From assembly GCF_027627475.1 (NCBI RefSeq), contig NZ_CP115484.1:1844001-1908000 (forward strand): a DNA stretch of 64,000 nt. The letters are read 5' to 3'. The notes beneath the pieces were generated by a model, which saw nothing but the letters and a program-made list of their open reading frames with translations, made no database searches and was not told where the DNA came from. The stretch is from Paenibacillus sp. SYP-B4298. GTDB taxonomy: Bacteria > Bacillota > Bacilli > Paenibacillales > Paenibacillaceae. The position numbers were made by a program, and so were the translations under genes. Below are positions 56,430 to 64,000 of the stretch, piece after piece; position 1 is the first letter of the stretch; every line of letters begins with the position of its first letter.

Positions 56430-57689
56430 ATGAAGACGAGTATTGTGATTTTGACGCGCAATCAGTTGGAAGTGACGGCGAGCTGTCTGGAGAGCATCCG
56501 GCGGCATACGCCAGAGCCGCATGAGATTATTATTGTAGATAATGGCTCCACGGATGGAACGCCGGATTATATCCGACTGTATCCGGACATTATTCTGCAT
56601 GAGAACCAAGAAAATGTCGGCTTCGCTATAGGATGCAACCAGGGCACTGCGCTGGCAAGCGGGGACTATGTGCTGTTCCTTAACAATGATACTGTCGTCA
56701 CCAAGGGGTGGCTGACCCATATGCTGCGAGTGATGGAGAGCGAGGAGGATGCGGGAATGGTCGGCCCGGTCAGTAACTTCACGAGCGGCCATCAGCGCAT
56801 TGCAGTTAGCTACACAGAGCTGTCGCAGCTTGATGCATTCGCCGAGGCGTACACAGCTTCACAAGCGGGCAACAGGCTGCAGGTTCGCAGGTTGATCGGC
56901 TTTTGCCTGCTCGCCAGGCGAAGCATGCTGGAGGAGATCGGCGGCTTCGACGAGCGGTATCGCCTCGGAAACTATGAGGACGATGACCTGTGTCTGCGAG
57001 CCATCCGACAAGGCTATACCCTTCATGTTGCGCTGGATGCCTTCGTTCATCATTATGGTCATGTGACAATGGCCGGGCTGGAGAGCGACACGCTGAGCTC
57101 TCTGCTCCAAGAGAATGGACAGCGAGCCATTGAGAAGTGGGGAGCACCTATTCATGAGCTGATCTACCGCGCACCCATCCGAATCAGCTTGTGTGTGCTA
57201 GCCGGAGACGATGTGCGCAGCCTCCACCATACATTGGCTTCATCGAGAGGTGTGGCCGATGAGCTGATTGTAATGGTGCCACAATCCCAATCGCTGTCTC
57301 CAGAACAAGCTGCTGCGGCAGGTGTACCATCGGCTCAAGCGGAGATCACGGAGTTGGCAAAGCAGTATACGGCATCGGTCTACAGTTATTCGGGAGGAGA
57401 CGAGACACCAGAGGAGGCATACCGATTCGGGTATGATCTGGCAAGCTGCGAGTTTGTGCTGTGGCTGCATGCTGGGGACGGACTGGAACAAGAGGAGCGT
57501 AGAAGACTCGCGGGGCTGAAGCTGGCTGTGGACGAAGGGGTTGAAGCGATTGAGCTGGCTTGCGGAGAACAGGAGAGGCGCTATATGGTGCGGAGGTCAA
57601 CTGGCTTCATATCGCCTGCGGAGCTGGCGGGAAGTAGCACTGCCATAGCCTGGATCGAGGGCGGGGTGAAGGTGAGCCGCCTGCAGTAG
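56430..57689 (+). CDS. GT2 glycosyltransferase (rhamnosyltransferase-like)
   Basis: The protein has 419 residues. The GT-A domain has TSIVILTRNQLEVTASCLES, IIIVDNGSTDGTPDYIR, NVGFAIGCNQGTALASGDYV, the metal motif LFLNNDTVV and IGGFDERYRLGNYEDDDLCL. It is like WcaA/RfbF-type rhamnosyl and related transferases. The last 150 residues look like a second, partial GT-A-like region (ADELIVMVPQSQSLS and FVLWLHAGDGLEQEE). It is the last gene of the glycan operon. Confidence 0.9.
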   Translation: MKTSIVILTRNQLEVTASCLESIRRHTPEPHEIIIVDNGSTDGTPDYIRLYPDIILHENQENVGFAIGCNQGTALASGDYVLFLNNDTVVTKGWLTHMLRVMESEEDAGMVGPVSNFTSGHQRIAVSYTELSQLDAFAEAYTASQAGNRLQVRRLIGFCLLARRSMLEEIGGFDERYRLGNYEDDDLCLRAIRQGYTLHVALDAFVHHYGHVTMAGLESDTLSSLLQENGQRAIEKWGAPIHELIYRAPIRISLCVLAGDDVRSLHHTLASSRGVADELIVMVPQSQSLSPEQAAAAGVPSAQAEITELAKQYTASVYSYSGGDETPEEAYRFGYDLASCEFVLWLHAGDGLEQEERRRLAGLKLAVDEGVEAIELACGEQERRYMVRRSTGFISPAELAGSSTAIAWIEGGVKVSRLQ

Positions 57690-57781
57690 CCACCTTTGTG
57701 TCTATAAGTCGACAAGTCGTGTCGTATGTTGCGACAAAGACAACAGGAGGCATGCAGACGCCAGACGAAATTAGTATGATT

Positions 57782-57840
57782 GGGCTGTGTCAGGTACCAT
57801 CCACGCCAATAGCGGGCTGGCGGGTACCTGACAGCAGCCC
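57782..57840. terminator. Large hairpin after the glycan operon
   Basis: GGGCTG and GTCAGGTACC (57782-57798) pair with GGTACCTGAC and CAGCCC (57823-57840), 16 bp with a small internal loop. No T run follows. It lies 92 bases after the last stop codon. Confidence 0.55.
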
Positions 57841-57880
57841 GCAACATGATGTGCTTCCAACCTGTGAATCTTATGATTGC

Positions 57881-57915
57881 AAGGTAAGGTAAGGTTAGGT
57901 TAGGTTAGGTTAGCA
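57881..57915. repeat. GGTTA-type short tandem repeat
   Basis: Seven 5-base units, three AAGGT then four TAGGT, in the gap between the glycan operon and the convergent LOG gene. It is a slippage-prone microsatellite with no clear function. Confidence 0.85.
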
Positions 57916-57939
57916 CCTTATAGGTCAGGCTTCATTCGC

Positions 57940-58521
57940 TTAGGCGTCTAGCTGCTTCCATTTCCGTTCCATCTGCTGTGGTACATAATTCTTCATCTGC
58001 TCCAATAGCTCTTCGGGTTCGGTCGAGACACGGAACAAGCTCAGGTTGGAGCTATTGGAGAAGCCGCCCTCGATACTGGAATGAATCAAAGCCAGCAGCG
58101 GGTTAAAGTAGCCTTCGATGTTAAGCAGACCAATAGGCTTATGATGAATGCCGATCTGCGCCCAGCATAGCACCTCGAACAGCTCCTCATAGGTGCCAAA
58201 TCCCCCGGGCAGAGCGATAAAGCCATCCGCCAGCTCGCCCATTTTGGCTTTGCGGGCATGCATGCCATCCACTTCAATCAGCTCGGTCAAGCCGTGGTGA
58301 ACCATCTCTCCCTCGAACAGGCCGCGCGGCATGACGCCTACAGCCTCGCCGCCATGCTGCATGATCGTATTGGCGACCTCTCCCATGAGTCCAACGGTCG
58401 AACCGCCATAGACAAGGCGATAGCCCTGCTGTGCCATCAGTACAGCCAACTGGCGGCTTACCTGGGCATATTCCGCCTTATTTCCAAGATTGGAGCCGGA
58501 AAAAATACATATTGATTTCAT
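57940..58521 (-). CDS. LOG-family protein (TIGR00730 Rossmann fold)
   Basis: The protein has 193 residues from the ATG at 58521 ([14 protein letters not shown]), behind GAGAGGAGA. The motif [13 protein letters not shown] is the family signature P-G-G-x-G-T-x-x-E. [20 protein letters not shown] is the nucleotide-binding part. Relatives hydrolyse nucleoside 5'-monophosphates (cytokinin-activating lonely guy enzymes). The role in bacteria is uncertain. Confidence 0.92.
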   Translation of the reverse strand: MKSICIFSGSNLGNKAEYAQVSRQLAVLMAQQGYRLVYGGSTVGLMGEVANTIMQHGGEAVGVMPRGLFEGEMVHHGLTELIEVDGMHARKAKMGELADGFIALPGGFGTYEELFEVLCWAQIGIHHKPIGLLNIEGYFNPLLALIHSSIEGGFSNSSNLSLFRVSTEPEELLEQMKNYVPQQMERKWKQLDA

Positions 58522-58556
58522 AATGGATTCTCCTCTCAAATGCGCCGTGCAGCGCT

Positions 58557-59315
58557 CTACAGTCGTTCTCCTAAGCTCTTCAGCTTTGCTATCAGCTCGT
58601 CTTCGCAGCGCTCGCCCAGAGCGACGGTTTCGTCAGCATATGGAGCCAGTAGAGGATGCTCCCCGATCATTATCGCATGACCTGAGGCCTGAAACATCGT
58701 AATGTCATTGGCATCGTTGCCTACAGCCACGAATTGCCCCTCAATAAACCCGAGCTTGCGCAGCGCTGACCACTTATGAATTCCCTTCGGGCTGATGTCG
58801 ATGACATCTTCATGATGATGACGGTGCACCACGACAGGCAGCTTCGTCAATTCCGCAGCAAGCTCATCCTTGGCATCGGCATCCAGCACGAGAATTTTGA
58901 CTAAAGAACCAAGCTCTATGACAGCTCGGCGTGTTGCAAGGCGATGTTCATCGACCTGCCGCAATATCGGATGCTCATCCGGGCCATCGTAGGCGTAATC
59001 CCAATCGCTGTCATATAGACAGGAGGCGGAATGCTGTGCGAGCAGTTTCAACAGCGCGGCCTGTACGTCTTCGGGGAAGCTGGCGATGCTTATGAGCTTG
59101 CCGTCACGGGACGTCATCGCGCCATTGCCGCCGACCATCGGATAATGATGGAAGGGGCGCTCCAGTACAGGAAGCATGTCCCGGATCGGTCGCGCGGAGG
59201 CGAAGGTCACTTCATGCCCGCATGCGACAAGCTCAGCCAGGCAAGCCAGCAATGAACTGGAGACTGGCCGTCCATGAAAGCATAGCGTTCCATCTAAGTC
59301 AAATACAAATTGCAT
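58557..59315 (-). CDS. HAD-superfamily Cof-type phosphatase
   Basis: The protein has 252 residues. Motif I is FDLDGTL with the nucleophile Asp; motif II is ASARP; the lysine is in [16 protein letters not shown]; and motif IV is [16 protein letters not shown]. The C2B cap domain lies between. Such enzymes dephosphorylate sugar phosphates or flavin precursors. It is co-oriented with the LOG gene 35 bases on, so the two may be one transcript. Confidence 0.93.
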   Translation of the reverse strand: MQFVFDLDGTLCFHGRPVSSSLLACLAELVACGHEVTFASARPIRDMLPVLERPFHHYPMVGGNGAMTSRDGKLISIASFPEDVQAALLKLLAQHSASCLYDSDWDYAYDGPDEHPILRQVDEHRLATRRAVIELGSLVKILVLDADAKDELAAELTKLPVVVHRHHHEDVIDISPKGIHKWSALRKLGFIEGQFVAVGNDANDITMFQASGHAIMIGEHPLLAPYADETVALGERCEDELIAKLKSLGERL

Positions 59316-59470
59316 CCAAGATCCCCTCGTCTAATTCTCTCACCAAGCACAGTCTATTCAGTTTAATGGATGAAGGAAGGAAGCGCAACTGCGGTATGCG
59401 GCCTGCAAGGCAGGCACATACCTGACACTGGCGACATAGCCGAGATGCTCAGTCTAGAGCCGCATAGGGG

Positions 59471-60085
59471 TTACGGACGTGGCAGAAGTCCGAACCAGAA
59501 CAGGTCAACCAGCTTCTCCGCCGTCTCCCCGGTAGATTGCCGCTGCTCCATCACCAGCTCGCGATTGCGAACTGTCAATGCCGCTGTGAAGGTATGGGAT
59601 AGCAACAGCGGATCGCAATGGATGATGCTGCCTGTAGCCATGGCCTCCTCGAACAGGGTAGCGAGCAGCTCATGCAGCGCCCGCTCGCCCCCGCGCACCT
59701 TGTCGATCTGCTCTTGACTTAATCCAGCGGATGCCTCGCGCATCATCGTCTCAAAATCAACATGATTATTGCGCATATGTCCTTCTGCTACCGCAATGAG
59801 ACGTTCTCTAAGCGGCAGCTCCTGCCTTATCAACCGCTCGGTCTGATTATACGCCATCTGGAGAACGAACAGCAGCGACTCGGTGAATAGCACCGATTTG
59901 TTATTGAAATAGTAATAAACACTTGCCTTGGTTACGCTGCAAGCCTGGGCGACCATATCGAGAGAGACCTTCTCAAACCCCAGCTCCATGAATAGACGGG
60001 ACGCTGTATGCAAGATTTGCTGCATTGTCCCGATGCTTCCCGAGCTTTTGGGTCGTCCTGGCTTCTTCTTTTGTTGTTGTGTCAT
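59471..60085 (-). CDS. TetR/AcrR-family repressor of the MMPL exporter
   Basis: The protein has 204 residues from the ATG at 60085. It opens with a basic KKKPGRPKSSG tail, then the TetR helix-turn-helix EKVSLDMVAQACSVTKASVY and YYFNNKSVLF. The C-terminal ligand domain is helical. It is divergent from the MMPL transporter with an AT-rich inverted repeat between, so it most likely represses that exporter and itself. Confidence 0.9.
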   Translation of the reverse strand: MTQQQKKKPGRPKSSGSIGTMQQILHTASRLFMELGFEKVSLDMVAQACSVTKASVYYYFNNKSVLFTESLLFVLQMAYNQTERLIRQELPLRERLIAVAEGHMRNNHVDFETMMREASAGLSQEQIDKVRGGERALHELLATLFEEAMATGSIIHCDPLLLSHTFTAALTVRNRELVMEQRQSTGETAEKLVDLFWFGLLPRP

Positions 60086-60173
60086 TGGAATCACCGCCTG
60101 GCAACCAGTTTTAAAGGGTAAAATAAAAAAACGCAAATTCGAAAAAATGCCATTGATTAATTAACCTTCGAGT

Positions 60174-60205
60174 ATATATAATAAATTACATCAATAATTA
60201 TATAT
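60174..60205. promoter_or_regulatory. AT-rich inverted repeat between TetR and MMPL genes
   Basis: ATATATAAT at 60174-60182 and ATTATATAT at 60197-60205 are complementary arms around a 14-base spacer. It is a possible TetR operator, but AT-rich repeats occur easily by chance. A smaller palindrome TTAATTAA lies at about 60157. Confidence 0.4.
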
Positions 60206-60245
60206 TATACGAAAACGCTGAAGAAGTGAAACGGAGGATGCAACG

Positions 60246-62471
60246 ATGTTAGAGAAATGGAGCGGACTATTTATTGGTAGAAGATCGCGTTGGGTAACGT
60301 TGCTGGTCTGGATCGCGCTGGCTGTACTCCTTACGGTGCTGTTGCCTGCGGTCGGGGAGAAGGAGAAGAACAATGCGCCCAATCTTGAGGCAACCAGTCC
60401 ATCCGTGCTGGCTGATCAGTTAATTAAGGAGCAATTCCCCAGCTCATCCGGGGTACCCGCATTGGTCGTCTGGCACAGGGAGGGCGGCTTGACTACAGAG
60501 GATTATACGGTGATCCAGGAGCTAGCGCGTTCCTTGACGGAGCAGCCGCTGCCTGCACAGGCGGAGACGATCCCGCTGCACCAGCTTCCACCACCTGCGC
60601 TTGCGCAGATGGCATCGGAGGACAAGACCACCTTCGTGCAGCCTGTGGCATTCGTCGAGGCAACGGCTACAGAGATATTGAAGGATAATCTGGATGCGAT
60701 TCAAGAGCGCACCCGTGCGATAGTTAAGACCGATCCATTCGCTGCATCTGTGGAGGATGCTTCGGCACTCAGCGCACGCATCACTGGACCGGTCGGAATA
60801 TCCGTTGATGCGACGGGTCTGTTCCAAGGCGCGGATGTCTCCTTGTTGATTGCAACCGTCTTGCTGGTACTGGTCCTGCTGCTGTTGATCTACCGTTCTC
60901 CGATTTTGGCTATCATTCCACTGATCGGCGTAGGCTTTGCTTATCTGGTGACGAGTCCGGTGCTGGGCTGGATGGCTGGTGAAGGCTGGATTACAGTGGA
61001 TGGGCAAGCGATCTCGATTATGACCGTGCTGCTGTTCGGCGCAGGAACGGATTACTGTCTGTTTTTCATTTCGCATTTTAGGCAGGAGCTGCGCCGAGAG
61101 ACCGACAAAATGGCGGCACTTCGTCGGGCCTTCAAGGATGCCTCCGGCGCTATTGCAATGAGCGGCTTCACTGTTGTACTCTCGCTGTTCGCTCTGCTGG
61201 CTGCCAAGTATGGGGCTTATCATCGCTTTGCCGTCCCCTTCAGCCTGTCGATCTTCATCATGGGGCTGGCAAGTCTGACGCTGATTCCTGCGCTGCTCGC
61301 AATTATTGGCCGAGCTTCCTTCTTTCCCTTCATCCCCCGGACAGAGGAGATGGAGCGGGCGCGGGCTCAGGCGAAAAACAAGGTCTACAAGCCAAGCAAG
61401 CAACAGAGAGGCCCAGGGCACGCAATCGGTCGTCTTGTTGTTGCCAAGCCATGGACGGTTGTTATCTGCTGTATCGTGCTGTTAGGATCACTGGCTGGCT
61501 TTGCGCCCCAGATCAAGTTCACTTATGATCTGCTGTCCTCCTTTCCTAAGGATATGCCATCCAGCGAAGGGTTCGCGATGATCAGCGAGGCCTACTCGCC
61601 CGGCGATCTGGCTCCAGTGACAGTTGTTGTACAGACCGATGGCAAGGAAACGGGGGTAGAGGAGCTGCTCGCTGCACAGCCGCTGGTGGATCATGTGTCT
61701 GCGGCTGTACCGAGTGTATCCGACCCCCAGCTACTCTCTTACAGTGTCAGCTTGAACATTAATCCCTACTCACAGCAGGCGATGGATGCTATCCCTGAGC
61801 TGCGCGCCCAACTGGAGCAACAATTGGAGGGTGCGGGAGTAACGGGTGCGGCCGCCAAAGTATGGATTGGCGGCCAGACAGCCGCCCAGCATGATGCGGA
61901 GCAGCTAACGATTCGGGATATGACGGTGGTCATTCCGCTCGTAATCGTATTGATTATGATCTTGCTGGTTGCCTATCTGCGCTCCGTGACTGCCATGCTC
62001 TACCTGATTGGAACGGTGGTACTGTCCTACGGCTCTGCGCTCGGCCTGGGCTGGATCATTCTCCATTATGGAATGGGGGTGGAGGCGATCCAAGGGGCTA
62101 TTCCGCTGTACGCCTTTGCATTCCTGGTCGCTCTCGGAGAGGACTACAATATTTTCATGATCTCGAGCATCTGGAACAAACGGAAGTCGATGCCGCTCCA
62201 CCAGGCCATTCGTGAAGGAGTGGCCGAGACAGGCGGGGTCATTACATCGGCCGGTCTCATACTGGCGGCGACCTTCGCCGTGCTGGCGACGCTCCCCATC
62301 CAGGTTCTGGTGCAATTCGGTCTGATTACCGCGATCGGCGTGCTTATGGATACCTTCATCGTCCGTCCGTTTCTGGTGCCGGCGATAACCGCTCTGCTAG
62401 GCAAGGCGGCCTTCTGGCCGGGCAAGGCAGAGCTAATCGAAGAAACAACCGCTGGCGGCTCGAACAGTTAA
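60246..62471 (+). CDS. MMPL-family RND-type exporter
   Basis: A membrane protein of 741 residues with two halves of about six helices each. An extracytoplasmic loop follows the first helix (LLVWIALAVLLTVLLPAVG). The MMPL signature occurs twice: LFGAGTDYCLFFISHFRQEL and ALGEDYNIFMISSIW, each with the proton-relay G-x-D-Y / G-E-D-Y residues. It resembles the YdfJ group. It exports lipids, drugs or toxic compounds. Divergent from the TetR repressor. Confidence 0.93.
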   Translation: MLEKWSGLFIGRRSRWVTLLVWIALAVLLTVLLPAVGEKEKNNAPNLEATSPSVLADQLIKEQFPSSSGVPALVVWHREGGLTTEDYTVIQELARSLTEQPLPAQAETIPLHQLPPPALAQMASEDKTTFVQPVAFVEATATEILKDNLDAIQERTRAIVKTDPFAASVEDASALSARITGPVGISVDATGLFQGADVSLLIATVLLVLVLLLLIYRSPILAIIPLIGVGFAYLVTSPVLGWMAGEGWITVDGQAISIMTVLLFGAGTDYCLFFISHFRQELRRETDKMAALRRAFKDASGAIAMSGFTVVLSLFALLAAKYGAYHRFAVPFSLSIFIMGLASLTLIPALLAIIGRASFFPFIPRTEEMERARAQAKNKVYKPSKQQRGPGHAIGRLVVAKPWTVVICCIVLLGSLAGFAPQIKFTYDLLSSFPKDMPSSEGFAMISEAYSPGDLAPVTVVVQTDGKETGVEELLAAQPLVDHVSAAVPSVSDPQLLSYSVSLNINPYSQQAMDAIPELRAQLEQQLEGAGVTGAAAKVWIGGQTAAQHDAEQLTIRDMTVVIPLVIVLIMILLVAYLRSVTAMLYLIGTVVLSYGSALGLGWIILHYGMGVEAIQGAIPLYAFAFLVALGEDYNIFMISSIWNKRKSMPLHQAIREGVAETGGVITSAGLILAATFAVLATLPIQVLVQFGLITAIGVLMDTFIVRPFLVPAITALLGKAAFWPGKAELIEETTAGGSNS

Positions 62472-62558
62472 GCCTTGAGGGCACGGACAGAGGGGGTCAA
62501 GAGGGGCTAGGCGTAACGCAAGGCTGTGGTCTTGGGATGCGCCATAGCAAGATATAGG

Positions 62559-62587
62559 GCAGGCTCCGATATCGGGGCCTGCTTTTT
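62559..62587 (+). terminator. Terminator after the MMPL gene
   Basis: GCAGGC at 62559-62564 pairs with GCCTGC at 62577-62582, with CCGATATCGG forming the upper stem, followed by TTTTT. The rest of the 339-base gap to 62810 holds a TATAAT box at 62766-62771 and nothing else I can support. Confidence 0.85.
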
Positions 62588-62810
62588 GATATTCAAGCAA
62601 AAAATGTTCACGTATACGAGTTGTCTGATTCTATGCGAGATGCGGGCGATGCAGCTCAGCACGTTGAGTACGGCGGGAGCCGTCTACGCTTGTATGATCG
62701 CATGGAACCTCAGCATCATCTGCCAGCAAGGGCAAAGCCGTTTACGCTTGGCATATCCAATCGTATATAATAGAATATTAGAACAGATTGCTCTAACAAG
62801 GAGAACAACG

Positions 62811-64000
62811 ATGAAATCTAAATATTTGGCAGGCATGTCGCTCGTATTTATGGCAGGTGGCTTTGGAGTGACGCTGCTGCTGCCTGAAACCTCATTTATG
62901 TTTGTATTGAAGGGTGGCTTTGAGGCGGGACTGGTCGGAGCAATCGCGGACTGGTTTGCTGTCACAGCACTATTCCGTCATCCCTTTGGCATACCGATAC
63001 CGCACACGTCGCTCTTGCTTAAAAACAAGGAGAAGATTGTCCATTCGCTCATCTCAGCGATGGAGAATGAACTGCTGAATAAGCAGAGTATCGAGGAGAA
63101 GCTGCGGGGTCTCAAGCTGTTGCGCTCTGCCGGAGCCTATCTGACACGGCTGATGGGCAAGAGGAAGGTGCGTGTAGCGGTGGCGAATACCCTCATCCGG
63201 GCTGCTGAGCAGGTGCCCATAGAGAAGGCATTGCCGCAAGTCCAGTCTGTCGCAGCCTCCTACATCCGGCGTATGGATGCGCAAGAGGCTATAGAGGGCG
63301 CCATTGGGAAGCTGGTGCTTGGTCAGTATGATCAGCGCGCACTCGATTACATCTTAACTGAAGCGGCAAGCTGGGCGCGACAGCGAGAGACGAGGCAAAT
63401 GCTGGGCAGGCTGGCTGCCGAGAAGCTGTCCGAGGTGAAGATGGGTGGCTTGATGGGCTTCGCGGTTCAGGCTTTCGGCGGCATGATGAATGAGGATAAG
63501 ATGGGCGCCATGCTGCAGGATATGCTGTTGTCCGGCATTGAGGATGTGATGCGGGAGGACAGCGCGATCCGTGATAAAATTTTGCATGAGGTGCGAGTGC
63601 GCATGTTTGAGTGGGCAGCAGACGAGGAACGGCTTGGTAGACTGCAGCAGCAGTTGGCTAGCAAGGTGGAGGGTGACGCTGTAACCGCCTTTCTCGCCAC
63701 CAAGCTGGAGGAGCTGCGCGCACAGTTGATTCGCAAGCTGGAGGAAGATCGGGAGCGGGGCGGACGTCTTGTATTTCAACTGTATCGGTCTATCGTTCGC
63801 GCTCTTGGCGCCTCGCAGGAGTCGGTTGACCGCATGGATGCGAGCTTGCGTAACTTTCTGATTGAGACTGTGGAGCAGAATCACTATCGAATCGGCAAGC
63901 TGGTGAAGGAAAATGTCGATAAGATGGATGATAAGCAGCTTGTGGGCATGCTGGAGGAGAAGATCGGGGCGGATCTTCAATGGATTCGCGTCAACGGCGC
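62811..64000 (+). CDS. DUF445-family membrane protein (runs off the window)
   Basis: The frame is open from the ATG at 62811 (AAGGAGAAC upstream) to the right edge, 396 codons seen. The N-terminus has one or two hydrophobic segments (YLAGMSLVFMAGGFGVTLLL) and the DUF445 signature FEAGLVGAIADWFAVTALFRHPFG, here broken over two stretches. A long helical region rich in Lys/Glu follows. The last residues DLQWIRVNG are the usual lead into the final membrane helix, so only a short piece is missing. Function unknown; the Bacillus relative is YheB. Confidence 0.92.
   Translation, partial: MKSKYLAGMSLVFMAGGFGVTLLLPETSFMFVLKGGFEAGLVGAIADWFAVTALFRHPFGIPIPHTSLLLKNKEKIVHSLISAMENELLNKQSIEEKLRGLKLLRSAGAYLTRLMGKRKVRVAVANTLIRAAEQVPIEKALPQVQSVAASYIRRMDAQEAIEGAIGKLVLGQYDQRALDYILTEAASWARQRETRQMLGRLAAEKLSEVKMGGLMGFAVQAFGGMMNEDKMGAMLQDMLLSGIEDVMREDSAIRDKILHEVRVRMFEWAADEERLGRLQQQLASKVEGDAVTAFLATKLEELRAQLIRKLEEDRERGGRLVFQLYRSIVRALGASQESVDRMDASLRNFLIETVEQNHYRIGKLVKENVDKMDDKQLVGMLEEKIGADLQWIRVNG

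Noticed and set aside
57881-57915. Telomere-like repeat
   Set aside because: It is a 35-base internal microsatellite between two genes; nothing suggests a chromosome end.

Overview
The window looks like chromosome from a spore-forming, moderately GC-rich Firmicute, most likely Paenibacillus or a close relative. Grounds: AGGAGG-type ribosome binding sites throughout; a YesN/YesM-type two-component pair beside a sugar ABC operon; an Sda-like sporulation checkpoint protein; a YkkC/YkkD pair; and a large collagen-like protein of the spore-surface type. I see no rRNA, tRNA, CRISPR array, phage module or complete insertion sequence. Base composition was not computed.

Layout. 1-9.2 kb: a carbohydrate-use operon (an uncharacterised six-hairpin-type protein, lipoprotein binding protein, two permeases, AraC-type response regulator, sensor kinase). 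9.2-19.9 kb: an MFS exporter, an AraC regulator divergent from a GH3 glycosidase, a secreted unknown, a TetR regulator with a paired SMR exporter (ykkCD), and an AraC regulator with a GH4 glycosidase carrying the CHG motif. 19.9-22.9 kb: a structured intergenic element, an XRE repressor with repeated operator-like sites, and a small signalling cluster (CheY-like, XRE, Sda-like, EAL). 23-30.6 kb: DHA2 exporter, a MITE-like repeat, LLM oxidoreductase, alkyltransferase-like protein, two divergent small cytochromes c, a MarR regulator with a target gene sharing its operator, and a membrane protein.

30.8-36.1 kb holds a compact five-gene operon of the uncharacterised STM4015-STM4014-STM4013-STM4012-STM4011 type: a leucine-rich-repeat protein, an ATP-grasp-like protein, a sulfatase-fold hydrolase and two radical SAM proteins. 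It looks like a complete, functionally undescribed biosynthetic or modification system. It is followed by a MocR/EamA pair, a compact caspase/CHAT-like protein, a GNAT acetyltransferase and an aldo-keto reductase.

40.9-57.7 kb reads as one spore-surface or cell-surface glycoprotein locus. A 1044-residue collagen-like protein, with 61 uninterrupted Gly-X-Thr triplets and six near-identical 53-residue modules, is followed by three small proteins that are stand-alone versions of its N-terminal domain. Around these sit a nucleotide-sugar pathway (rfbH, rfbF, rfbG plus a ThDP-dependent enzyme of the YerE type, predicting a CDP-linked branched 3,6-dideoxyhexose), three GT2 glycosyltransferases, an acetyltransferase-GT2 fusion and a methyltransferase. 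The inference is that these enzymes decorate threonines of the collagen region with an unusual sugar, in parallel with anthrose on BclA of Bacillus anthracis.

57.9-64 kb: a LOG-family protein, a HAD phosphatase, a TetR repressor divergent from an MMPL exporter, and a DUF445 membrane protein that runs off the end.
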